From Schleiferiaceae bacterium (lineage in GTDB: Bacteria; Bacteroidota; Bacteroidia; Flavobacteriales; Schleiferiaceae): a stretch of 64,000 nucleotides of DNA. The notes under the pieces were generated by a model. It saw nothing but the letters and a program-made list of their open reading frames with translations, made no database searches and was not told the DNA's origin. Location: positions 124,001-188,000 of the forward strand of contig JAGYIN010000002.1 of assembly GCA_018402665.1 (NCBI GenBank). Reading direction: 5' to 3'. A program made the position numbers and the translations under genes. The first letter of the stretch is position 1. The number at the start of each line of letters is the position of its first letter. Positions 1-7,897 of this stretch are shown here, piece after piece.

Positions 1-306
1 ACCTTTGTAGTGGAAAACGGCATAGGTACCGCTAGGAATTTCTAAGTGCTCAAAACCCTTATTTGGCGCTGCTACTTCCACACCTCCCCAATAGGTAAAG
101 GCTGGATTCGCTTCTGGTCCAAACCTGGGAATGCTATCGAAGTACCTTAAAGAAATGAGATCCTGATTCGTTCTATTGCCAATTTGACTTAAACGCGGCA
201 TTACACGGGACCACAGGGTCCATGGAATGAAGGATTGAAGTGTCATGGATGCAGAAGCTCCGCAAAGCACGGCACCTTCAAAATTCAAAATAGTGGGTTC
301 AATCAT
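1..306 (-). CDS. GyrI-like small-molecule-binding domain protein (partial)
   Basis: The first 102 codons are present and the gene runs off the left edge, so its C-terminus is missing. The reading frame is open from the ATG at 306. The segment ending in PSGTYAVFHYKG matches the strand typical of the GyrI-like/AraC effector-binding fold (family pattern ipaGkYavf), which binds small hydrophobic or cationic ligands in multidrug regulators and stand-alone proteins. No helix-turn-helix is visible in this N-terminal part, so it is probably a stand-alone binding protein rather than a regulator. Only 16 bases separate it from the upstream lepA stop codon, so it may be read from lepA mRNA. The family call is inferred from short matches. 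Confidence 0.6.
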   Translation of the reverse strand, partial: MIEPTILNFEGAVLCGASASMTLQSFIPWTLWSRVMPRLSQIGNRTNQDLISLRYFDSIPRFGPEANPAFTYWGGVEVAAPNKGFEHLEIPSGTYAVFHYKG

Positions 307-322
307 ACCCTCAAGTTACGTA

Positions 323-2119
323 CTAGTCGTTCAGTTTAAGAACGGCTAAGAAGGCACTTTGCGGAATCTCCACATTCCCAAGCTGGCGCATGCGTTTCTT
401 ACCTGCTTTTTGCTTTTCGAGCAGCTTGCGTTTACGTGAAATATCACCACCATAACACTTTGCAGTCACGTCTTTACGCAAGGCACTCAAAGTTTCGCGG
501 GCAATGATCTTATTACCGATTCCCGCTTGAATCGCAATCATAAACTGCTGACGCGGGATAAGTTCTTTCAACTTTAGACACATTTTCTTACCGATATCGT
601 ACGCATTGTCTCTGTGAATCAGCGCGCTTAAAGCATCAATAGGATCACCGTTGAGCATCACATCGACCTTTACCAAATGACTCTCTCTGTAGCCGATCGG
701 GTGGTAGTCAAAGGAAGCATACCCTTTAGAGATGGTTTTTAATCGGTCGTAGAAGTCAAAAACGATTTCAGCGAGCGGCATGTCAAAGCTGAGCTCTACA
801 CGGTCGCTGGTCAAATACGTTTGATTCGTTAAAATTCCGCGCTTGCCTATACACAGATTCATCACAGGCCCTACAAAGTCTGCGCTCGTAATGATTTGTG
901 CACGTATAAACGGCTCCTCCATGCGCTCCATTTGGGTTGGGTCAGGAAAATCAGTAGGGTTTTGCACCCATACCGTACGCTCAGGGTCGCTCTTTAAGTA
1001 CGACTTGTAACTTACGTTTGGAACGGTTGTGATTACCGTCATGTCGAACTCGCGTTCGAGTCGTTCCTGAATAATCTCCATATGGAGCATTCCTAAGAAG
1101 CCACAACGGAATCCGAAGCCTAATGCTGCAGAAGTTTCGGCTTCAAAAGTCAAGGAAGCATCGTTCAGTTGAAGTTTTTCCAAAGAGGAACGAAGCTCTT
1201 CAAATTCCTCAGTCTCCACTGGGTAAATACCCGCGAATACCATAGGTTTTACTTCTTCGAATCCGTCAATGCCCTTCTCAGCGGGTCGCTCAACAGAAGT
1301 TATGGTATCACCTACCTTTACTTCTTTCGCTTCTTTAATACCGGATATGATGTAACCTACGTCACCGGTTTTAATCTCTTTAGTAGGGAATTGCTTGATT
1401 AAATTCACGCCAATTTCGTCCGCATCGTATTGCTTACCTGTGGACATGAATTTAACGCGTTCCCCTTTTTTAATGGAACCATTGACCACTTTGAAAATGG
1501 CTTCAATTCCACGGAAAGGGTTATAGTGACTGTCAAATATGAGGGCTTGCAACGGTCCATCTGTATCACCAACTGGAGCCGGTACGCGCTCGATAATAGC
1601 ATCTAGAATTTCAGGAACACCCTTTCCAGTCTTCGCTGAAGCTAATAAAATATCTTCTCTTTTACAGCCGATAAGGTCGATGATCTGGTCGCCAATTTCT
1701 TCCGGGTTTGCGCTAGGCAGATCAATTTTATTCAGAATAGGAATAATCTCTAAATCGTGCTCGAGCGCGAGGTAAAGATTGGAAATGGTTTGCGCTTGAA
1801 TTCCTTGCGCGGCATCTACAATAAGTAAGGCACCTTCGCAGGCCGCAATAGACCTGGAAACTTCATAAGAGAAATCAACGTGTCCCGGAGTATCGATGAG
1901 GTTGATCGTATACTTTTCTCCGTTTTTGATATGATACATCTGTATCGCATGGGACTTAATGGTAATGCCACGTTCCCGCTCTAGATCCATGTTGTCTAGC
2001 AACTGGTCTTGCTTTTCGCGATCAGTTACAGATGAAGTGGCGTCTAATAGGCGGTCCGCTAACGTTGACTTACCGTGGTCAATGTGCGCGATGATACAGA
2101 AATTACGGATGTTTTTCAT
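323..2119 (-). CDS. lepA: Elongation factor 4 (LepA)
   Basis: A 598-residue translational GTPase that back-translocates or remodels stalled ribosomes, of normal length for LepA. G1 motif AHIDHGKST lies at residues 11-19, the G2 region at RGITIK near 50-55, G3 DTPGH at 76-80 and the NKID motif near 130. The C-terminal LepA-specific domain is intact: the basic tail contains [17 protein letters not shown], which binds the ribosome. The start ATG at 2119 follows a Bacteroidota-like box (TATTTTAG, one mismatch to TAnnTTTG) by only five bases, suggesting a leaderless or nearly leaderless message. The GyrI-like gene follows closely downstream. Identification is secure. Confidence 0.98.
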   Translation of the reverse strand: MKNIRNFCIIAHIDHGKSTLADRLLDATSSVTDREKQDQLLDNMDLERERGITIKSHAIQMYHIKNGEKYTINLIDTPGHVDFSYEVSRSIAACEGALLIVDAAQGIQAQTISNLYLALEHDLEIIPILNKIDLPSANPEEIGDQIIDLIGCKREDILLASAKTGKGVPEILDAIIERVPAPVGDTDGPLQALIFDSHYNPFRGIEAIFKVVNGSIKKGERVKFMSTGKQYDADEIGVNLIKQFPTKEIKTGDVGYIISGIKEAKEVKVGDTITSVERPAEKGIDGFEEVKPMVFAGIYPVETEEFEELRSSLEKLQLNDASLTFEAETSAALGFGFRCGFLGMLHMEIIQERLEREFDMTVITTVPNVSYKSYLKSDPERTVWVQNPTDFPDPTQMERMEEPFIRAQIITSADFVGPVMNLCIGKRGILTNQTYLTSDRVELSFDMPLAEIVFDFYDRLKTISKGYASFDYHPIGYRESHLVKVDVMLNGDPIDALSALIHRDNAYDIGKKMCLKLKELIPRQQFMIAIQAGIGNKIIARETLSALRKDVTAKCYGGDISRKRKLLEKQKAGKKRMRQLGNVEIPQSAFLAVLKLND

Positions 2120-2124
2120 GGGGG

Positions 2125-2132
2125 CTAAAATA
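2125..2132 (-). promoter_or_regulatory. Probable -7 promoter box of lepA (TATTTTAG)
   Basis: Read on the minus strand this is TATTTTAG, one mismatch from the Bacteroidota -7 consensus TAnnTTTG. It ends five bases before the lepA ATG. No clear -33 TTG was assigned. Confidence 0.35.
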
Positions 2133-2134
2133 CA

Positions 2135-2485
2135 CTAAACGCCGCCTTCTCTAACGAACTTTGGCAGCTTTTGCCATACCAATTCATAACTGGTTTTTAT
2201 GAGTTCTTGAATCAATGTCCAATCGGCGTAATTATCGGCTATAACGGTATTCCAATGCACCTTGTTCGAATGGTATCCTGGAATAATCCAATCGTAGCGT
2301 TCGCGTAAAGCGATATTCACTTCCGGGTCATTTTTCACATTCATACGCGGCGGCTGTTCATCTAAACCGAGCGTCAGGAACATCTTTCCATGAACTTTAA
2401 ACACTAGCGTGTATTCGTCGAAGGGAAGGTGTTCGGTGGCTAAAGGAAGGGAAAGCGCAAATTCGCGGATGGACTCGTGATTCAT
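2135..2485 (-). CDS. MmcQ/YjbR family protein
   Basis: A 116-residue protein of the MmcQ/YjbR family, whose CyaY-like fold has been suggested to bind DNA; the cellular role is not known. Family traits are the N-terminal helix followed by LPLATEHLPFDEYTLVFKV, the central KMFLTLGLDEQPPRMNVK strands and the HSNKVHWNTV segment near residues 72-81. The length is typical. It has its own upstream region, shared with the divergent chloramphenicol acetyltransferase remnant, where the minus strand has a TATCTTTA box about 20 bases before the ATG. Its stop lies 15 bases before lepA. Confidence 0.85.
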   Translation of the reverse strand: MNHESIREFALSLPLATEHLPFDEYTLVFKVHGKMFLTLGLDEQPPRMNVKNDPEVNIALRERYDWIIPGYHSNKVHWNTVIADNYADWTLIQELIKTSYELVWQKLPKFVREGGV

Positions 2486-2508
2486 AAACTTAAAGATAGG
2501 GCAAATCG

Positions 2509-2516
2509 TATCTTTG
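2509..2516 (+). promoter_or_regulatory. Intact -7 promoter box (TATCTTTG) of the cat-like remnant
   Basis: TATCTTTG matches TAnnTTTG exactly and ends four bases before the ATG at 2521. The box is intact although the gene behind it is broken. Confidence 0.5.
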
Positions 2517-2520
2517 GAAG

Positions 2521-2837
2521 ATGGAGCAAAAAATTGATTTAGAACGCTGGTCTCGAAAAGAATCGTACGACTTTTTCAAGGCCTACCCTTAGATCCAAGG
2601 CCCGACCGCACCAATCTCATTTACGGAACTACACTTCCTTGGGTGACCTTCACTACGTTTAAACATCCCAAGAAAAATAACGACGACAGCATTCCTAGAA
2701 CAGTATTTGGTCGTTTTTATGAGCGCGACGGACGTTACCTTCTTCCATTTAATCTTGAAGTGGATCACGCGTTAATGGACGGTTTGCATTTGGCAAAGTT
2801 TTTCGAATTGGTCCAGTTAGAAGCAAAAGCGTTCTAG
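2521..2837 (+). pseudogene. Type A chloramphenicol acetyltransferase remnant with internal deletion
   Basis: Two ends of a CatA-like gene are joined here. The first 23 codons from the ATG at 2521 (reading ...IDLERWSRKESYDFFKAYP) match the family N-terminus and then hit TAG at 2590. In another frame, 2592-2837 encodes the family C-terminus: LPWVTFTTFKHPKK, then DSIPRTVFGRF, then VDHALMDGLH, which keeps the catalytic His in HxxxDG, and a terminal helix. Full-length members have about 210-220 residues, so about 110 central residues are missing. A GTG at 2643 could start a 64-residue peptide, but it lacks most of the acyl-CoA site. I conclude that the gene is broken by an internal deletion. Confidence 0.85.
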
Positions 2838-2863
2838 AGAGATTCCTTCCCGGTTTGCCCCAT

Positions 2864-3220
2864 TTATTCAATCAGATCAGTAAAGTACGCTGCTTGATCT
2901 AAATGTTCCATCGGGTCCCAGATGCATTGCTCGAAATTTTGAATTTGGTCTTCAACGACAAGAATTCCCTCGCTTTTTAGTAGGTCTTCCATAAGGGTAC
3001 TTCCTCCGAAAAAATGCTTACCCGTCAACACTCCTTTACGATTCACTACTCTGTGGGCAGGAACCGATGCATCGTTGTGAGAAGCATTCATGGCATATCC
3101 TACAACCCGTGCAGAACGCCCTGTGCCTAAAAAACGAGCAATATGTCCATACGTTGTGACGCGACCCTCAGGAATTTGACGGACTACTTTATAAACCTTA
3201 TCGAAAAATTCACTAGCCAT
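2864..3220 (-). CDS. Alkyltransferase-like protein (ATL; MGMT fold without the reactive Cys)
   Basis: A 118-residue protein with the DNA-binding domain of O6-alkylguanine-DNA alkyltransferases. IPEGRVTTYG (residues 16-25) carries the base-flipping Tyr24, and RSARVVGYAM carries the Arg38 finger. The normally catalytic PCHR motif reads PAHR (residues 54-57), so the alkyl-accepting cysteine is alanine. Proteins of this type bind alkylated guanines without repairing them and hand lesions to nucleotide excision repair. The C-terminus ends in an extra tail with WDPMEHLDQAAYFTDLIE. Its stop is 26 bases from the cat remnant, and it starts one base after the trmB stop, so the two are probably co-transcribed. 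Confidence 0.9.
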   Translation of the reverse strand: MASEFFDKVYKVVRQIPEGRVTTYGHIARFLGTGRSARVVGYAMNASHNDASVPAHRVVNRKGVLTGKHFFGGSTLMEDLLKSEGILVVEDQIQNFEQCIWDPMEHLDQAAYFTDLIE

Positions 3221-3934
3221 CTAGCGATTAAAGCTTTTCCAATGCGCCATGGCCGATTCTAGGCCATCTAGTTTGAAACGCAAATACGTGGTGGGTTTGC
3301 CTTGTTCAAGCCATATGCTTTCGTAATGTGTGATGACATCGAAGAGAATGCCCTCATTGGGTTGAATTTGGTCGTGAATGTCGTGGTACGCTTCCTCTAC
3401 TTCTAGACCGAGCATCTGAACGATACCGTGCGTATATCCGTGTAAATATTCACTATCGCATTTTAAATTCACGGAGCCACCAGGCTTGAGAAACTGTGCG
3501 TATTTCATGAGGTATTCCGGATGTGTGAGGCGGTGCTTAGCGCGCTTGTATTTTATTTGCGGATCGGGAAAAGTGATCCAGATTTCATCTACTTCATTGG
3601 CCCCGAACACTTGTTCTATCCAGTCTATTCTCGTGCGAAGGAAGGCTACGTTTTCCAGCCCATCTTCTGAAGCAGTTTTCGCACCGCGCCACAATCGAGC
3701 ACCTTTTATATCGATACCAATATGGTTTTTCTCGGGATTTCTTCGGCCTAATGCAACGGTATATTCGCCTTTTCCACAGCCCAATTCGAGTACGATTCCG
3801 TTGTCATTTTTAAAATGCGTAGCGGCCCAATTTCCTTTTAAGCCAAAACCGTGACGTACTTCTTCGGTCTTAGGCTCAACAACATTGTAGAGCGCACCAA
3901 TCTCCTTAAACTTCCGTAGTTTATCTTTTCCCAT
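3221..3934 (-). CDS. trmB: tRNA (guanine-N7-)-methyltransferase
   Basis: A 237-residue SAM-dependent enzyme that forms m7G46 in the tRNA variable loop. The SAM site is at VLELGCGKGEYT (about residues 49-60), followed by the acidic loop GIDIKGAR. Substrate-binding signatures of TrmB are WITFPDPQIKYKRAKHRLTHP near residues 118-138 and LKCDSEYLHGY. The ATG at 3934 is preceded by an exact TAnnTTTG box (TACTTTTG) only four bases upstream, so transcription probably starts at or beside the start codon. The alkyltransferase-like gene follows without a gap. Confidence 0.96.
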   Translation of the reverse strand: MGKDKLRKFKEIGALYNVVEPKTEEVRHGFGLKGNWAATHFKNDNGIVLELGCGKGEYTVALGRRNPEKNHIGIDIKGARLWRGAKTASEDGLENVAFLRTRIDWIEQVFGANEVDEIWITFPDPQIKYKRAKHRLTHPEYLMKYAQFLKPGGSVNLKCDSEYLHGYTHGIVQMLGLEVEEAYHDIHDQIQPNEGILFDVITHYESIWLEQGKPTTYLRFKLDGLESAMAHWKSFNR

Positions 3935-3938
3935 GCCG

Positions 3939-3946
3939 CAAAAGTA
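3939..3946 (-). promoter_or_regulatory. -7 promoter box of trmB (TACTTTTG), leaderless spacing
   Basis: Minus-strand TACTTTTG matches TAnnTTTG and is followed by CGGC and then the trmB ATG. It lies in the dead 3' end of the YdeI-like remnant. Confidence 0.55.
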
Positions 3947-3949
3947 GAA

Positions 3950-4211
3950 TTAATACTCGTTAAACCCTTTTCCAGCGAAAATCTTCGGAATACATTTTTC
4001 GATTCTATTGTACTGGGTTTGTTCTTGTTTGGCCGCGCTGATGTGAAGAACAAAACTGCGCTGTCTCCCGGGTGTCAAGGCATCCCAAGCGCGTAGTGAC
4101 CTTAAGCAAACGAGCTACGTGAGAATTTTCACCTGCAGGAACCAGTAGCTTTCCATCATCGCGCAGCAGTACGCCTTTGAAAAAGGATATGCCGCAGGCG
4201 TCTTTAATCAT
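3950..4211 (-). pseudogene. YdeI/DUF1801-family (OmpD-associated) gene remnant
   Basis: Two pieces of a YdeI-like gene lie in different frames. From 4211 the first frame reads DACGISFFKGVLLRDDGKLL and continues to ENSHVARLLKVTT, like the family core. After about position 4095 the next frame reads AWDALTPGRQRSFVLHISAA, then IEKCIPKIFAGKGFNEY, and stops at 3950; this is the conserved YdeI C-terminus (LTPxRQRgyvlHisxAK...RIEKcIPkIxxGkG). The family N-terminus and a stretch between the two pieces are absent. The apparent start at 4211 overlaps the CYTH stop. This is a frameshifted, doubly truncated relic. Confidence 0.85.
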
Positions 4212-4677
4212 TGCTCCAATTTTTGTAGGGATGTAGACTCAGTGCGCTATTCGAATATTTTCGATCGCCACTGACTTCATTTCCCAACCAGTTGGGTTTT
4301 ATAAAAGCTTCATCTTCACTGCCCAATTCTATTTCCGCTACAACCAATCCGTCGTTTGCCCCCTCGAAAACATCCACCTCCCAGACGTGTGGGCCGTTTG
4401 GAACGATGTAGCGCTTTTTCTCAATAGCCGGGTGTTCGCACAGTTGTAATAACGCGAGTGCATCGGACAATGGAATTTCATATTCAAATTCATCCCGAGT
4501 CAAGCCTTCTGTAATTCCCTTTATGGTCAGGTAGCCGGTCACCTCAGATGCACGAACGCGTACCGTGCGAAGTGAATCGTAGTTGAGGTATCCTTGACGA
4601 AACACGTGTACCTCAGCGATGTTTTCGCGCCACGCGTCATGGGCAACTAAAAACTTACGTTCAATTTCTTTAGCCAT
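4204..4677 (-). CDS. CYTH domain protein (predicted triphosphatase)
   Basis: A 157-residue single-domain CYTH protein. The signature ExExK is at residues 4-8 (EIERKFLV). Charged strands follow through RVRASEVTGYLTIKG, DEFEYEIP and EKKRYIV, and EVDVFEGANDGLVVAEIELG supplies the metal-binding acidic residues. CYTH proteins form a beta tunnel that hydrolyses inorganic tripolyphosphate or other triphosphates with divalent metal; bacterial members of this size are usually inorganic triphosphatases or adenylate-cyclase-like enzymes. The start is two bases after the RluA-type gene stop, so the two genes are likely co-transcribed. The exact substrate cannot be read from sequence. Confidence 0.88.
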   Translation of the reverse strand: MAKEIERKFLVAHDAWRENIAEVHVFRQGYLNYDSLRTVRVRASEVTGYLTIKGITEGLTRDEFEYEIPLSDALALLQLCEHPAIEKKRYIVPNGPHVWEVDVFEGANDGLVVAEIELGSEDEAFIKPNWLGNEVSGDRKYSNSALSLHPYKNWSND

Positions 4678-4679
4678 AA

Positions 4680-6353
4680 TTAAAAGTCAACAGGTGCTTT
4701 TATCGTAATGTGTTCTTTGCTTGTGGGATGGGTAAATTCCAATTTATGCGCATGCAGGTGCAAACGCTCACCGATAATCCCGTAAAGTTCGTCGCCGACC
4801 ATAGGCATGCCCAATCCTTCGGGGTGGGCGCAATGAACGCGCAGTTGATGCGTGCGGCCGGTAATGGGTTTTAGTGCTAATCGGGTAGTAGAATTGAAAC
4901 GTTCCAACACCGACCAGTGCGTTTCGGATGCTTTACCGGTATTGTGGCAAACCTTTTGTCGAGGGAGGTCATAGTAATCTGGTGCCAATGGAAGATTAAT
5001 GATGCCGTGCTCTGCTTCGACGTTACCTACGACATCTGCGATGTAGGTTTTTTGAACCTGGCGCTTAATGAATTGGCGCTGCATACGCTTGTTTGCCTTA
5101 GGGTTCAGCGTAAACATTAATAATCCGGAAGTACTCATGTCTAATCGGTGCAGCAGAATGGCACCGGTCGCATTAGGGTACTTGTTCTTAATGCGAGTGA
5201 GTGCTGAATCTTCGATTTCTACACCCGGAACGCTGAGCAATCCCGCAGGTTTGTTGACCACGACCAGATCATCATCTTCATAAACGACGGGCATGGGTTT
5301 ATCTTGGCCGTAGGTGAGTAATGGGTTTTCTTCGACCTCTAAACCTTGAAGCATATGCCCTAAAATGGGACGGCAGCGGGAGGCACACGAAGGGTAAAAG
5401 TACCCGTGTTGGCGAATCTCTTTATCGGGTGCACTGCCCCACCAAAATTCCCCAAGTGCAAGGGGCTGCAGCTCGTTTTTATAGGCGTATTGTAGAAGTT
5501 TTGGTGCGCAACAATCGCCGGATCCGCTCGGCGGATGCCGCAGGTCAAAATCTGGAAAGCATGCACTGAGCACTTGCGATTCGCCACGTGCATTGAGGAA
5601 GGTATAATGATCAAAAATTTCACGCTGTAAGGCGTTGGATTTAAGTCGACGTTCTTCTTTTAAATCGCTGATATCAGTATCGAATTGGTCCAATTTTTCG
5701 ACGAGCGCTTCTTGTTCAGCCAACCACTCCTTACTACTGTGTTTAAAGGCCAATTGGCCTTGTATACTTTCCTCAGCCAAGCGCTCGCAAATGCCTTCGA
5801 AATCTTCTTCACTTACAGTCGGTCGTACAGCTTCCCGGTACTTCTGGCGGGCTTTTTTGGCTTCTTTGAGTGCTGCACGGCCTTTGCGCAAGTGCTCGTT
5901 GATTTCATCGAGGCGATCTTGAAGTGCCTTTTTCCGTGCTTTGCGCTGTGGATCGTGTTCTAACGTTGCAATCGTACCGCTTATGGTATGGAGTTCAGCC
6001 TCTCCTTTTTTATAAAAAGATTGAGCGGCGTGAATGTCTGCTACAGGGGGGACAAAATAACCCTGCGGTTCTTCACTCAGTTTACCGGAATATGCAGCCA
6101 GCCAACCAAGATTGCCGTCTTGGTTTTGTACTACAAGCACGCCAAACATTTTACCTTGTTCGATCAAAGACTCGTGGGCTCCCAGTCCAAAGTTGTGCAC
6201 TAAAGTTCCTTTCAACATAAACGACTGCAGTTCATTCGCGGCAGCTTCAGTGAGCGGATGTGGTTGGTAGAAGAACGGATAGGTGAACTGCTTAGGTAAG
6301 GCAATTTTACTGATGTCCGAACGGAAAGGATGGAAGATTGGAGCTATGTTCAT
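4680..6353 (-). CDS. Large RluA-family pseudouridine synthase with N-terminal coiled coil
   Basis: A 557-residue protein from the ATG at 6353. An in-frame ATG at 6386 is possible, but a TATATTTA promoter-like box lies between the two. The N-terminal third carries a charged helical stretch (about residues 130-250, many Lys/Glu/Leu) predicted to form a coiled coil, then a Cys-rich piece (SCASRCRPILGH). The C-terminal 200 residues are an RluA catalytic domain: VVNKPAGLLSVPG, then LLHRLDMSTSGLLMF with catalytic Asp405, and GRTHQLRVHCA. It should isomerise uridines in rRNA or tRNA. Long members of this kind occur in several bacteria and their target is not established. Confidence 0.9.
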   Translation of the reverse strand: MNIAPIFHPFRSDISKIALPKQFTYPFFYQPHPLTEAAANELQSFMLKGTLVHNFGLGAHESLIEQGKMFGVLVVQNQDGNLGWLAAYSGKLSEEPQGYFVPPVADIHAAQSFYKKGEAELHTISGTIATLEHDPQRKARKKALQDRLDEINEHLRKGRAALKEAKKARQKYREAVRPTVSEEDFEGICERLAEESIQGQLAFKHSSKEWLAEQEALVEKLDQFDTDISDLKEERRLKSNALQREIFDHYTFLNARGESQVLSACFPDFDLRHPPSGSGDCCAPKLLQYAYKNELQPLALGEFWWGSAPDKEIRQHGYFYPSCASRCRPILGHMLQGLEVEENPLLTYGQDKPMPVVYEDDDLVVVNKPAGLLSVPGVEIEDSALTRIKNKYPNATGAILLHRLDMSTSGLLMFTLNPKANKRMQRQFIKRQVQKTYIADVVGNVEAEHGIINLPLAPDYYDLPRQKVCHNTGKASETHWSVLERFNSTTRLALKPITGRTHQLRVHCAHPEGLGMPMVGDELYGIIGERLHLHAHKLEFTHPTSKEHITIKAPVDF

Positions 6354-6409
6354 GGTGCCTGTACTGTCCGGTAAATATAGGTACAATATGTGGCTGCCAC
6401 GTCTTTGCT

Positions 6410-6532
6410 TTAGCGGGCGCCGTAAATATCGAATCGGTCAAAAAATTCCCAAATGAGGGTATTCATAGAAGCGCCATTTTCCTCGAAGCGGTACCAAACG
6501 TGTCCGCCGCCCAGCACTTTAATAGAATGTTG
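6410..6532 (-). pseudogene. C-terminal scrap of a polyhydroxybutyrate-depolymerase-like esterase
   Basis: A minus-strand open stretch of about 40 codons bounded by stops and without a usable start. It reads HSIKVLGGGHVWYR and later NTLIWEFFDRFDIYGAR before TAA. The GGGH motif followed by a TxxIWxFF helix is the C-terminal end of LpqC/PHB-depolymerase-like alpha/beta hydrolases, where the His is the catalytic histidine. The rest of the gene is gone; the scrap abuts the DUF2490 stop at 6539. It has the same appearance as the other two remnants in the first 7 kb. Confidence 0.65.
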
Positions 6533-6538
6533 CTATCG

Positions 6539-7183
6539 TTAGGTGTCAAAAATGAGGCCAAATTGAACATATTGTCCCGTTTTCGCCCCCACGGTTTGGA
6601 GGAGATATCCCAATTGGAATTGAATGTTAGGGGCGTATTTATACCCCAATCCAGTATAAAATCGATTGCGATCAAATGTGGTTTCTGAGGGTTGTAAAAA
6701 CAGTTCGTTGTAGATGCCTAAATACAGTGTGCCGGTCTCAATACGTTCAGTGTTGAGCGGGTGGAAAAGCATGCCGCGGTAACGGTAGCGCGTTTTGAAT
6801 TGGTCTTCCATCCATCGCTGTTCGTACCTGAACCTGTGCTCCAATTTCGTTCTTCCAAAATAATTCACGGCAATCAATTGCTGCCAAATGCGGTGTTCCT
6901 CCACCTCGGGACCTACACGAGCGGAATTATAGACATGGTTGGTAATGTTCGCGTATCCTCCTGTAACGATAAGACCATCTCGTATTTTATAATTTAATCC
7001 GGTCCGGAGTAAAAGCTGTTCAAGCTCGTCTGGGAAGAGCCCATAATTTCGATGCTGTGCTTCCGTATGAATACTCCATGTGTCGTTGATGGTGTTTGTT
7101 CCAAAGTACATGAACCAATTTCCTGGTCCCGTTTGCGCATAGCTAAGGGTACTGAAGAGCAAGCAAACAGTAAACAACCGCAT
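6539..7183 (-). CDS. DUF2490 family outer-membrane beta-barrel protein
   Basis: A 214-residue exported protein. The first 16 residues form a signal peptide with cleavage after SYA. The mature part alternates aromatic and polar residues in short strands (for example WSIHTEAQHRNYG, then EHRFRYEQRW) and ends in QFGLIFDT, as expected for a small beta-barrel. This pattern fits DUF2490, a Bacteroidota family of unknown function. There is no good partner gene: upstream is a nitroreductase and downstream an esterase scrap. The substrate or role is not known. Confidence 0.8.
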   Translation of the reverse strand: MRLFTVCLLFSTLSYAQTGPGNWFMYFGTNTINDTWSIHTEAQHRNYGLFPDELEQLLLRTGLNYKIRDGLIVTGGYANITNHVYNSARVGPEVEEHRIWQQLIAVNYFGRTKLEHRFRYEQRWMEDQFKTRYRYRGMLFHPLNTERIETGTLYLGIYNELFLQPSETTFDRNRFYTGLGYKYAPNIQFQLGYLLQTVGAKTGQYVQFGLIFDT

Positions 7184-7231
7184 AGGTCAATGAATTTTTC
7201 AGAATGTACTAAAAAGGCATTGCACCCTTTC

Positions 7232-7897
7232 TTACAAAGTCACTTTTTTTGAAAAGCTTTCCAATGCTTTGCCTTCTTCACGGAGCTTTCCTGGCATGAT
7301 CTGAGATGCTCTTTCGAGCGCATCTTTCGGGAAGATGAAGACGGCGCCGAGCATAATTTCCTCCATGGGTATCTCAAGAATTTTTCGCGCAGCCTCCTGA
7401 CGGAGAACGCCACCCGATGACCAATAGTTTGGGTATTCTTCAGCGGTCGCGCCTACTAACATATTTTGGATTGCCGCGCTTGTGGCAGCGATATGCTCCA
7501 TATTACGAAGGTTGCCTACAAAGGGCAGTGGCTCCATTTCTCGGCGTTCGGGTTGCGTTCCAAAAACATCGGGGAGCCATGTAGTAATGATTAAAAGTTC
7601 CGCAGCCCATAGCATATTTTGGATCTTGCCTGGAGGGGGACTTAGTGTTTCTAGTTTTGTAGCTAGTGTATTACAAGTGGCGCCATCTAGTGTATAGCAG
7701 CGAAAAGGAAGCGAACTGGTTTGTCCCCCAGTTTTATAACGCTCTGCACTCTTGTAGTGGTAAGGTGCCTTTGCGGCTAGGTTTAACAAGTGCTCGCGAA
7801 GCTGTTCTTGCTCGTCTGGTGTTAGTGAAGGCGCCCAAGGACTATCAGCAAGTACTTTTGCAGTTTGACGCGAGTGTATGGCTTCAGTGGTGTTCAT
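7232..7897 (-). CDS. Nitroreductase family protein
   Basis: A 221-residue FMN-dependent oxidoreductase of the nitroreductase superfamily. The N-terminus has a variant of the family opening EAIxxRxS (EAIHSRQTAKVLAD). A helix-rich middle contains AAATSAAIQNMLVGA-type sequence (residues about 150-165), then YWSSGG and an IMLGAVFIFPK strand that completes the flavin site. Substrates in this superfamily vary from quinones to nitro compounds. It starts on the base after the menB stop, so both genes are probably translated from one message. A link to menaquinone metabolism is suggested only by that neighbour. Confidence 0.82.
   Translation of the reverse strand: MNTTEAIHSRQTAKVLADSPWAPSLTPDEQEQLREHLLNLAAKAPYHYKSAERYKTGGQTSSLPFRCYTLDGATCNTLATKLETLSPPPGKIQNMLWAAELLIITTWLPDVFGTQPERREMEPLPFVGNLRNMEHIAATSAAIQNMLVGATAEEYPNYWSSGGVLRQEAARKILEIPMEEIMLGAVFIFPKDALERASQIMPGKLREEGKALESFSKKVTL

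Noticed and set aside
4005-4211. A 68-codon minus-strand frame that could be called a small gene
   Set aside because: Its first 43 codons match the YdeI core and the rest is frameshifted sequence; the true continuation is in another frame, so it is a pseudogene.
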